A DNA stretch of 64,000 bases from the NCBI GenBank assembly GCA_964019695.1, contig OZ026520.1:27810120-27874119 (forward strand). Reading direction: 5' to 3'. This document shows, piece after piece, positions 13,401 to 25,400 of this stretch. The first letter of the stretch is position 1, and every line of letters starts with the position of its first letter. Both the position numbers and the translations under genes were made by a program. Under the pieces are notes generated by a model. That model searched no databases. It had not been told where the DNA came from and worked only from the letters and a program-made list of their open reading frames with translations. The DNA comes from Loripinus fragilis (Eukaryota; Mollusca; Bivalvia; Lucinida; Lucinidae).

Positions 13401-16400
13401 TTAAAATCGAAATTACCAATAACAGCAATATTTGAAAGGCTTTGTATCGAAAAGAAAGTGCGGCAAATCTTCTCAGTTTTCAGTACATGTTCATTTCTCA
13501 TTTTGATGTGCGAAATTGACCCAGGATGTAAACAGATGCTCTTTCTGGAGCATGCGCAGTCGGATGAGTGGGATTCTCTACTGGTAAAAAATTACTAGTT
13601 ACCAAACGTAATATGCGTAGCGGAAGTGGAGCTTTATCAACGTGGGGAACCAATCTAGTAAAGCGCTGCAGGGGAGGGGGGGGGGGGGTGGCTATAGAGT
13701 ACCCAAAACATAGGTATTGGTCAAAGAATAAGAAAATAACTTTGGAACAGCCCCTTCTTAGTTGGAGGCCTAAAGAACAGTCACATTATGATCTCTTCGT
13801 CTACTGGTAACTTTGCATGCTTTTTTGTCGTCTGCTGATTTTTTTCAGAATCAACTTTTTCAAAAAATCCTTTTGTCATTACCACCAGTGTGTCAAACAG
13901 GTAGGATCCAGATCAGGTCTGACATTTTGTCATGTCTGATCTGAATCCAAACAGTTTGCAAAAGTTACCAGCAGAGGACACTATTGTCATCTGTTGTTTG
14001 TTTTTTCCAAAAATTCTTTCGGCAATAGCTTCAGAGTGTCAAACATTTTGTCAGGCCTGATCTGGGTCCACACTGTTTTCAAAAGTTATCAGCAGACAAT
14101 AGTAGATAAAGAGTTAAGGAAGGTACCCTTTGAGCACACAGCTTAGAGTTTGAAGTGACAGGGCATATATCTCATTCTGATCTGAGTTTTGGCTGACCTC
14201 ACCTGTCATTTTGTTGGTTAATTTCATGCTAACCCTTAATGCGCCAATCGCAACAAAAGTCATCTGCTTTTCTCGTCTGCTGAAATGTTTTAGAAGCCTC
14301 TATGACAAACAGTGTGGACCCAGATCAGACTGCTCCTATAGGAGCAGTCTGTTCTGGGTCCACGCTGTTTGCTTCTGTTCTTAATTTGTCAGTAATGTTA
14401 GGCAATTATTTGCAGCAGACGACTTCAGCAGACGTCATTTTTCAGATGCATTTTTTCATGGCGCTTTAAGGGCTAAGACTCAAACACATTTCTTGTTCGT
14501 TTCAGCTTCTGGTGTGAAACATCTCTATGAGAATGATATTGTACATCGAGATATCAAACCTGGTAACATCCTCAGGTTCAAAGGTGAAGATGGAAGGTAA
14601 ATCTTAATTGAGTTATTAGCCTTAATCCCTTTGTATTCTGATGGATTTTACCATACATATTGATGAATAAGCTAGGATTTGTCGGTTTTATATATTAAGG
14701 GGTCACAGGTAGAATTTTCTAAAACATGATATATTCCGTCCCTGAAGGTTGTCTTAAACGTAGCAAACAGCGCAGGCCCTGATGAAATGCAGCATTAAGC
14801 TACATATCATCTGGGTCTTCACTGTTTTCCAAAATGCCTGTTATGCGGTTTCCAGCATACAAAGTGTTAATTTCTCATTAACAATTATAAAAATGATGTC
14901 TGTTTCAATCATTTACTGAGATGGTGGTAGAAATGTATGACTGTCAGAATAGTAAATTATGTAGCCTCACCCACATTCCATCGGGAACCTGCTGGCATTG
15001 AGGTTTGATTTAGTGTCACTGGACTATCTGAAGTACCAGTACTTGTAGGTGGATTTTCACCAAAATCGCTGAATCAGATAAACACTCAGTTTAGCGTAAA
15101 ATTGTGAACATTTTCTACCCCATCAGTTTTGGGTTGTCTCATTGACAACAAGTTTTTCGTGAATACAATATTAAACCACTTTAAAGTGTTACTTATAATT
15201 TGATGACTTTGACCAAACTTTCAAGGTTATTGAATGATTTGAATTCTATCTAGATAATTTCAAAGTAAGTTGTTACGTGCCAGGCGTAACTAGAAAAGAA
15301 TTCAGGAAACCAAAATTTTGCTATTTGGAAAGTCAGCAAAAAGCACTTTTAAAATTTAACAAAATTTATTAAAAACAAAAATTATCATTTACAATAAGCA
15401 ATGGAAAATAGTTATACAATCAAAGAAAGCCTAATTTACAATACCTTGTATGTCCAAACTGTCCCTCAGAATATTTATCAACACAAGTCTTTCAGCAGTT
15501 TCTGATCCCAGATTTTGAAGATAAATCCAAATGAACATGAAGTCTGAATCCAAAACTGAATAATCCAAAGTAATCCAGAAGGAATAAATTAAACACAGTA
15601 TTCCACTATAGAATTCCAGTACAAAAGGTTTAGACTTTTAAATGGTGAAATTATTTCAAAGATGCCCTTATGAAAATTTTACTCTTATATATACCCTTTA
15701 AGAAAGTTCTGGATTAATCAGGAAAGAACTATGATATCATATGCTGTATTTATTCATTCCGGAAAGTTCCAGAGATTACTCAATGATTCCACTGAATTCC
15801 AGAACCTACTCAAAGCTTCTATTGGCATGGAAAAGAAAATTCTAGAGGGTTCTAGGCTTTTCTGGTAATCTCTAGATGATTAGTCATCATTCTAGAAAAA
15901 TCTTATGACCAAATAAATACTTTGTTTACAACAACTTATTTACCATCAATGTCTCCAATATCTGGGTCAGCAGAAACTAATTAAACAAAATATGAAATAG
16001 ATAAACAACATACATGTTACACTTCCCCTCCTCAAAGAAAAGAAAGTTTTACGAAGTAAAGCTTTCTTTTGCAATAATGAACAATTATATAACAAACGAT
16101 AATGTAAAATCACATCAGATCAATAAAGAGCAATAGCAAAAAGCTGAATATCAATAATACTGAGGCATCTAAGCCCTAGAGAGTGCATCTGGGATGATAT
16201 TATCTTTTCCTTTAGTATGCCTGATATCTAGATTGTGCTCTTGCAACATGAGACTCCATCTGAGTAAACGCTGGTTCTTGTTTTTCATTTTATGAATGAA
16301 AGTCAGTGGATTGTGATCAGTGAATATGACAATAGGTGCAACTGAAGAGGCAAGGTTAACTTCGAAGTGCTGAAGTGCAAGGATGAGAGATAAGCATTCT

Positions 16401-19400
16401 TTCTCTACAGTAGAGTAATTTCTCTGATGTTTGTTAAACTTTTTAGAATAGTAACAAACAGGATGATCAACACCATTGTCATCTTCCTGTAACAATACAC
16501 TGCCTGCACCAACATCACTGGCATCTATGGCCAACTTAAATTCTTTGTCAAAGCTTGGTGCTAAGAGAACTGGAGCACTTTTAAGTATGGCTTTAAGCTT
16601 TTCAAAAGACTTCTGACAGTTATCAGTCCAAACAAACTTGACCCTTTTGCCAAGTAAGTTTGCCAAAGGCTCTGCTATGACAGAGAAGTTATTACAGAAT
16701 TTCCTGTAATATCCAGCCATACCAAGAAAGAGCATCAGTTGTCTTTTGCCAGAAGGTACTGGAAAATCTGAGATAGCCTCAACTTTAGCCTCTACAGGTT
16801 TTACCTTACCTTGTCCCACCATATGACCTAAAAATGTCAAATTTGCATGGCAAAATTCACTCTTTGTTAAGTTAACTGTTAGTTTAGCTTCACTAAGTCT
16901 GTCGAAGAAATTTCTGATAGTTTGTAAGTGTCGTTCCCATTCTTCGCTGAAGATGATAGCGTCGTCAATATAGGCTTTACAGCCAGCCAGATTAGATATC
17001 AAGCTGTTAACTAAGCGTTGAAATGTCGCTGGGGAGTTCTTCATTCCAAACGGCATAACTTTGTACTGATACAATCCGTCTGGTGTAACAAATGCTGAGA
17101 TCTCCTTTGCTCTATCTGTCAGAGGTATTTGCCAAAATCCTTTAAGCAGATCGAATTTTGTAACATATTTGGCTTGTCCAATGTTATCGATGCAGTCATC
17201 GATTCGTGGGATGGGAAACGTGTCCGTTTTGGTGACAGAATTTACTTTACGGTAGTCCGTACACATGCGAAATGTCCCATCAGGTTTTGGTGCAAGAATA
17301 CAAGGAGAACTCCATTCACTTTGACTAGGTTCTATAAAGTCATTATCCAGCAAATATTGAACTTCTTCTCTGAGAATTTGTTGTTTTACAGGGTTCATTC
17401 TGTATGGATGTTGTTTCACAGGTTTTGAACCATCAATAAGTTCAACATCATGATAAATTTTGTCAGTTTTGGATGGAATGTCCGGAAATAAGTGTTCATA
17501 TTCAAGAATTAACTGCTTCAGTTCAAGTCTCTTGTCTGAACTAAGACGAGATAATTTCTGGTCAAGATCCTTTAAGATATCAGAGTTCTTGAGTTTTGAC
17601 GACGCGGGATCAGATTTCACAAAGTTCATATTTTCAGAGTCCATTTGATTTTGTTAAAGAGGGACAGTATTAACTAGATTTACTGATGAAATAACAGAAC
17701 TATCCCTATCAATGTACTTTTTAAGCATGTTGATATGACATAACTGTTTTTGTTTGCGCCTCCCAGGAGTGTTGACAATATAATTAACATCACTTAACTT
17801 TTTGTCAACAGTATACGGACCATAATATCTAGCTTGCAATGGCTTACCAGGAATGGGCAAAAGAGCAAGTACCTTATCTCCAGGTTCAAAATTTCTATCC
17901 TGAGCATTTTCATCATAACGTAGTTTCATTTTACTTTGAGCTGATTTGAGATTGGACCGTGCAGCTTCACAGGCTTTTGATAGTCTGTTTTTGAAATCAG
18001 AAACATACTGAAGTAAGTTCAAAGAACTGTCATCATCTGAGAGAAATTTTTCTTTCAGAAGTTTCAAGGGTCCGCGCACAGTATGCCCAAATACCAGTTC
18101 AAATGGACTGAACCCAAGAGACTCTTGTACAGATTCTCTTACAGCAAATAAAAGCAAATGTATGCCCTCATCCCAATCCTTTTCAGTGTCAAAGCAGTAA
18201 GATCTGATCATGTTTTTCAAAGTTTGATGAAATCTTTCTAAGGCACCCTGACTTTCAGGATGATAAGCTGATGACTTGTATTGTTTGATACCAAGTTCAT
18301 GCATGACTTGTTGAAAAATTCCAGACATAAAATTTGAACCTTGATCAGATTGTACAGACCTTGGAAGTCCCACAAAGGTGAAAAACTTCACAAGTGCCTT
18401 AACAATTGTCTTAGTCTTGATATTTCTGAGTGGAATGGCTTCGGGGAAGCGTGTTGAAGCACACATTATAGTCAGAAGATATTGGCAACCTGACTTGGTT
18501 TTGGGTAGGGGACCTACACAGTCAATAATGATTCTGCTTAAAGGTTCATCAAAGGCAGGAATGGGCTGTAAAGAAGCTTTTGGAATGGTCTGATTGGGTT
18601 TTCCTACCATTTGACAAGTGTGACAAGATTTGCAGTGCTGAGAAACATCAGATTTTAATCCTGGCCAAAAGAAATGATTAAGAATCTTGTGATAGGTCTT
18701 ATTTACACCTAAATGGCCTGACATTGGAGTTTCATGAGCCAAATTCAAAATTTCAAGACGATAAGCCCTTGGAACCACAATCTGGTGGTTAACTGTCCAC
18801 TCATCATCTGCTGAGACATCAGGAGGACGCCATTTTCTCATCAAAATGTCATTTTTCACATAATAACAAACAGGGACTATTGACATTTCATTTTCGTCTA
18901 AAGCTCTATCAAATAAAGGTGATATCTCAGGATCACTGTGCTGTTCCTTACAAAGCTGTGACCTTGACAGCTGATCATTTGAAATTGAAGGTGAAAGGTC
19001 AAGGTTTGACCTTGAAGTGTCAAAGTCAGTCTGAATGTCAGACTGGCTGGGAGAAAGAGAATTTGAAATCTCATCATTAAAGGACTGACCTATCAAAGTG
19101 TCAGTTAAATCAATATCCTGCATCTCATGATTCTGATTGGCTTTCTTCGCCATTGCCCTAGTGACGGCACAAGAAGGGTAAAGGTCAGGAATTTCCTGCT
19201 CAATAGGATCAGGCGGTTGATCAACACAAGGTGTGTTGGTCAAAAGTGGGTCTACCACAACCTTATCTACAGCCAAATCGTTGCCTAAAAGCAAGTGAAC
19301 ACCTTTAAAAGGTAAAGAAGGTCTAATACCTACATCCACAAGACCAGTAACTAAGTCTGAGGACAAATAAATGTTATGGAGCGGTACATTAATAAATCCA

Positions 19401-22400
19401 CACTCTACACCCTGGATAAGGACACTTGTCCCAGAAGAAGTCTTCTCAGGAAAAGGCAGGATATCTGCCAAGATAAGGGATTGAGAAGCACCAGTATCTC
19501 GTAAGATTTTAATAGGGGTAGACTGGGCAAAGTCACTATTTAGTGACACGGAACCATCTGATAAGAATGGTTCATAAATCTCCATAACGGCATCAGTCTC
19601 AGATGTTTTGGCCAAAATAGGATTCTCATCCTGAACAGAAGACTGAGGTTTTAGCCTTAAAGAGGTGAGACCTGTGGGTTTAGGACTCTCCTGTCTTTCT
19701 TTTTCTCTCTTTCTTTTCAAAGCTATACATTCAGAAATAATATGGCCTGATTGTTTACAATAATTGCAAATAGGCTGGGATAAAGGACTTTGACCTTTGT
19801 TTTCACCAGAAAATCTAGGTTTTGGAGTAAATGAATGACTGGAATTATCGGATGGATTACTGGGGTTGGATTTTGGACCTGACTGAGGGGAATATGGTTT
19901 TGACTGAGGGATAAATGGTCTTGATTGAGGTGTAAATTTTAATTGAGGGTTGAATGGTTTCCTAGGAAATGGCTTGTTACCAAAAGAAACCTTATGAGTC
20001 AAAGAATAATCATCAGCTAGTCTAGCTGCTACATCCAAATTTTCAACTTCTTTTTCATTTAAGAAAGCCCTGACGTCAGAATTTATACACCATTTGAATT
20101 CCTCAACAAGCATGAGCTGTCTTAGTTTTTCATGATCAGAACCTACTTTCTTTGAAGAGCACCACCTATCAAATAATTGTTCTTTTGTTCTAGCAAATTC
20201 CACATGAGTCTGGTTAGGTTCTTTCCTACAATCTCTAAATTTCTGCCTGTAAGCTTCAGGGACCAACTCATAAGCCTTAAGAATAAGTTCTTTTACTTTG
20301 TCATAATCTGAGCTTTGTTCTAGTGAAAGCTGAGTGTAAATTTCTCGAGCTTTGCCTATTACAACGCTCTGCAAAAGTAAGGTCCAGTGCTCTCTTGGCC
20401 ATTTCAGGTTTTCTGCCACCTTCTCAAAATGCAAAAAATATTTGTCAACTTCATTTTCTTGAAATGGAGGAACGAGTCGGATGTGTTTTTAGCCTTCCAT
20501 AATTAATAATAATGATTTGGACTGAACTTCATCAGATCTGATTTATGTTATATCTTGAACTGAAACTAACTGTGGAATGCAATATGTTGGACAAATTGGC
20601 CGATCCCTCAAGACTAGGTTTCGTGAGCACTTTCGTAAAATGAAAAAGCCTAAAAAATTTGACACATTTCTTTATCGCCATTTCAAAAATAATGGTCATC
20701 CACCTAGTAAAATTGTAATTCAGCCGGTTGAAAAAATTATATATGATCCAAATTCATCAACTAGATTAAAAAATATTAAGAGACATGACACTGAACTTAA
20801 ATGGATTAAATTTTTGCAATCACCTTTTCCTTTAGGCTTTAATGATAATATATACCATGAAGGCAACATTTCTAAAATGCCAGATTTTGATGTTTTTTTC
20901 TGTTTTGGAATGTAAAAAACGTAAAAGTAGATCTCATGGTAAACGTAAAAATGGCAACATTAAGCGCAAAATTTGTACTGAAAAACGCTTAAATACTTCT
21001 AAAGGATCTTTCTTTGGCTTTAACTAATCATGGTCGACATGGCTTATTTTCATTTTTAGTTCCTTGCCTATCTCAGTTTTACGCAATTTAGAGTTAGAGG
21101 CTAATAAACTTTATGATAGAGCAAACAAATTATATAAAGCAGCACTCCTTACAAGGTGTTATGTTCAACATTTCCTTAGTCCTTATATTGATTCTGAGGT
21201 CAACCATAAACGACATTTTATCAAAATTCCATTTATTAACAAAGGTATTGAGTTTATTGATTTACATAGTATCTTCAAGGATAATTCAGTGATTTCATCT
21301 ATTCCAAATTACTTTAATAATTCTGAAACTCCTATCATTTGTTATAAATATAACAAACCAATAAGGTCTACAATATTTAACTTTAATAAAATTGTAAATG
21401 ATTTAGATATAGATTCCAATACTCCTGCCTCCTGAGATTGTAAAAATTCAAATTATTTATATCCCTCTGCAGGGCATGTTATTACAGGTAATCTAAATGT
21501 CATTCCTGACGCTAGAGTTCGCAATATCATTTCTAAAGGTCCTAAATATAGATTTCCCTCTAATATTGATTTCTCTAAATGTCGTAGAGAGATCGCTGCT
21601 TCTTTAAATGACTTCAGTAATCGTTGGTGCAAACGGGAAAATGTTGAACCTGATGCTTTGAAGGAATGGAAGATTAACATTTTTAAAATTATTGATACTC
21701 GTATTTCATTTTACTCTCGTAATACACATCTTTTGCCCCCTAAACCTAAAATTTCTTTTAGTCATCTTAAACGAGGTATCCAGGATTTTCATATGAACTA
21801 TGTTTTGGTTCCAGCAGATAAAGCTGCTAACAATGTTGTAGTTGTTTGACGATTGTATTATATTAATACTCTTAAGCGTGAGCTTGTTGACACTAATGCC
21901 TATAAACTGCAGCCTTCTTTAAGTGAAAGGGTGATTGTTGATGGGCATGGTTGTCATACAGCCCTACATTTTGGTGTCAAAGCTAAAGAAAATCAAGACA
22001 AAGTTCCTACGTTGTACTGGTTACCTAAACTCCATAAAAAACCCTATAAAGCAAGATTTATTGCAAATTCTAGTTCTTGTACAACAACAGAACTTTCTAA
22101 ATTGTTAACCTCGTGTCTTACAGCTGTTAAAAACATGTTATCAAATATTGTGAAAAGGTATATGAGAGATCTGGTAAAAACCTATTTTGGTCGATTAAAA
22201 ATTCAGGTGAAATTTTAGATAAACTTAAAGCTAGAGATTTCAATGCGACCAGTTTGTCTACTTATGATTTTTCTACTCTTTACACTACTTTACCTCATAA
22301 TTTAATTAAAGATAAACTTATTGATCTTATTGAAAGTACCTTCCAGAGAGAAGGCTCTCCTTACCTTGCATGTAGTGACAGAAATGCATTTTTTACTTCA

Positions 22401-25400
22401 GAAAAACCTAAAAAATATCATGCATGGTCGTGTCAAAATGTATGCGATGCGCTGACCTTTTTGTTGGACAACATTTTTATTCGATTTGGCACCAAGCTCT
22501 ATAGACAAGTTGTTGGGATTCCTATGGGCACTAATTGCGCTCCCCTGGTTGCAGATTTATTCCTGTTTTGTTATGAAAGGGACTTTATGATGTCTCTTTC
22601 TGATGATAAGCAGGCTGATGTTATTGATGCGTTTAACACTACTTCCAGATATTTGGACGATATTTTAAATATTAATAATGTTTATTTTGACAATATGGTT
22701 AGTCAAATATACCCTTCAGAGCTCCAACTTAATAAAGCCAATGCCTCTGATACCGAAGCCGCGTTTTTAGACTTGCATTTGTCAATTTCTAATGATATTG
22801 TTTCTACCAAAATTTATGACAAACGTGACGACTTTGATTTTGAAATTGTCAATTTCCCATTTTTAGATGGTGATGTTCCTCGTTCTACATCCTATGGAGT
22901 CTATATCTCTCAACTCATTCGTTTTGCTAGAGCATCTAGCTATGTTGTTGACTTCAACACTCGCAATAAATTGTTAACTCAGAAACTTCTTAGACAAGGC
23001 TATCGGTATCATAAACTTCGCAAAACATTTTCAAAATTTTATAGACGATACTATGATTTGATTTCTAAATTCCAAGTTGGACTTAAATCTCTCTTGCGCC
23101 AAGGACTTTCGGAACCTGATTTCTATGGTGACTTGGTGTATAAGTTGAAGAAGATTGTTGGCTCTAATAATTTTTCAGCGCAGTTCATTAAAATAATTTC
23201 CTATTATAAAAAGATTGGCTATAACATTAATGTATTGCAACAGACTGCATGCTTGGTAGTCAACCCAATCACGGTTGGCAACTTTGCTTTCCTCTTTAAT
23301 TGCACGCCGGTGGGTCGGACTTCAGACTCTATGAAGGTTCCGACTTAAAGACTTATCTATTGATGAGATGGTAGGGGCCTGATGCTTTGGCTGTTTGTCG
23401 GGCCCACTGGGGTTTACCTGTTGGATTTCTTTTGCTTCGGTATTCAGTTTAATTTACTGTTGAGTCCTTATCCTTGCTTTATCTCCTTGTTATATCTTGA
23501 TTTATATGTTTTAGGAGATGATGCATTGATAAGTTAGGGGTCTTTCATGCAAACCAAATATCTATGTGTCTTGATCCACATCTGAATTAAGGGTGAGGTT
23601 GGCGCCGTTAAACTGGTTTAAGCCCTCCAGTAAAATATTTTACTGACCGTTCCAAGGCGGTACTTCTTTTGTGGATCTTTTATGTTTTTGTTCTGTCTTG
23701 TGTTTGCTATGTTTTGTGCGCGTCTGTTTATATGTGCTTTTTGGTCACCTGCTGGGAAAGGGCTGACCTCTTGGCTCTCGTTTGTGGTGTCTTCTGTAAG
23801 TTTGTCACTTTCCCATTGGTATCCTGGGTCAGGTGTGGTACTTGATTGTATCGATTCCTGATCTTTTCACCATTACTTACTTTTATTATCAGAGTTGTTT
23901 TGTCTGTGCTGCGTGGCGGCCCTAAAAAGTCTCCCCGCACTTTCATTTAATGCTCTTATTTTTCCAATCCTCAGGATTGTGTGTACAATCTCCTTCCATT
24001 ATTCCTGTCCCTGGATATCCTCTATGTCTTGTACCGCATTTAAGATCACTAGATGACCGATTTTCATACCCCGTTGTATAACTTCTGCTTTCTATATACC
24101 TGTGGACTTGTATTAGCCATTTGGATTATCGCTTGCATTTGTTATACCTTCCTTTGCTTTTAAGGACTCATATTATACTGGCTTGTCATTTTAATAACCG
24201 GTGTGTTGATTGCTTGTCTTGGGATGGTACTTACCCACACAACTTTTAATGATAAGAACGAAAATAACAAAATTACATTTATCTCCCATTAGTTTACATT
24301 CGGTGTCCTCTGTTCGTATTCCTAGTTCAGTTAACAATTTTCGGGATATGCTTCCTACCATTAGGTTATCTCCTCTTGGGTCACCTATTATCAGGAAGTA
24401 TACTAAACCATTTAATGCATTCAAAAGACGCGGAATGTATCCTAATGTTTCTAAGTGCAATGCCAAGAGGTGTGTCTGTTGCACACATTTATGTACTAAA
24501 ACTACCATTACATCATCTGTAAATGGTAGAAAATTTTCCATAATTGATAATAATGATTTGGACTGAACTTCATCGGATCTGATTTATGTTATATCTTGAA
24601 CTGAAACTAACTGTGGAATGCAATATGTTGGACAAACTGGCCAATCCCTCAAGACTAGGTTTCGTGAGCACTTTCGTAAAATGAAAAAGCCTAAAAAATT
24701 TGACACATTTCTTTATCGCCATTTCAAAAATAATGGTCATCCACCTAGTAAAATTGTAATTCAGCCGGTTGAAAAAATTATATATGATCCAAATTCATCA
24801 ACTAGATTAAAAAATATTAAGAGACATGAAACTGAACTTAAATGGATTAAATTTTTGCAATCACCTTTTCCTTTAGGCTTTAATGATAATATATACCATG
24901 AAGGCAACATTTCTAAAATGCCAGATTTTGATGTTTTTTTCTGTTTTGGAATGTAAAAAACGTAAAAGTAGATCTCATGGTTAACGTAAAAATGGCAACA
25001 TTAAGCGCAAAATTTGTACTGAAAAACGCTTAAATACTTCTCTAAAGGATCTTTCTTTGGCTTTAACTAATCATGGTCGACATGGCTTATTTTCATTTTT
25101 AAGTTCCTTGCCTATCTCAGTTTTACGCAATTTAGAGTTAGAGGCTAATAAACTTTATGATAGAGCAAACAAATTATATAAAGCAGCACTCCTTACAAGG
25201 TGTTATGTTCAACATTTCCTTAGTCCTTATATCGATTCTGAGGTCAACCATAAACAACATTTTATCAAAATTCCATTTATTAACAAAGGTATTGAGTTTA
25301 TTGATTTACATAGTATCTTCAAGGATAATTCAGTGATTTCATCTATTCCAAATTACTTTAATAATTCTGAAACTCCTATCATTTGTTATAAATATAACAA

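Noticed and set aside
23349..23884. Hammerhead ribozyme in the Penelope-like 3' UTR
   Set aside because: Such elements often carry one, but I found no CTGATGA...GAAAC core in either copy by eye; a covariance search would settle it.
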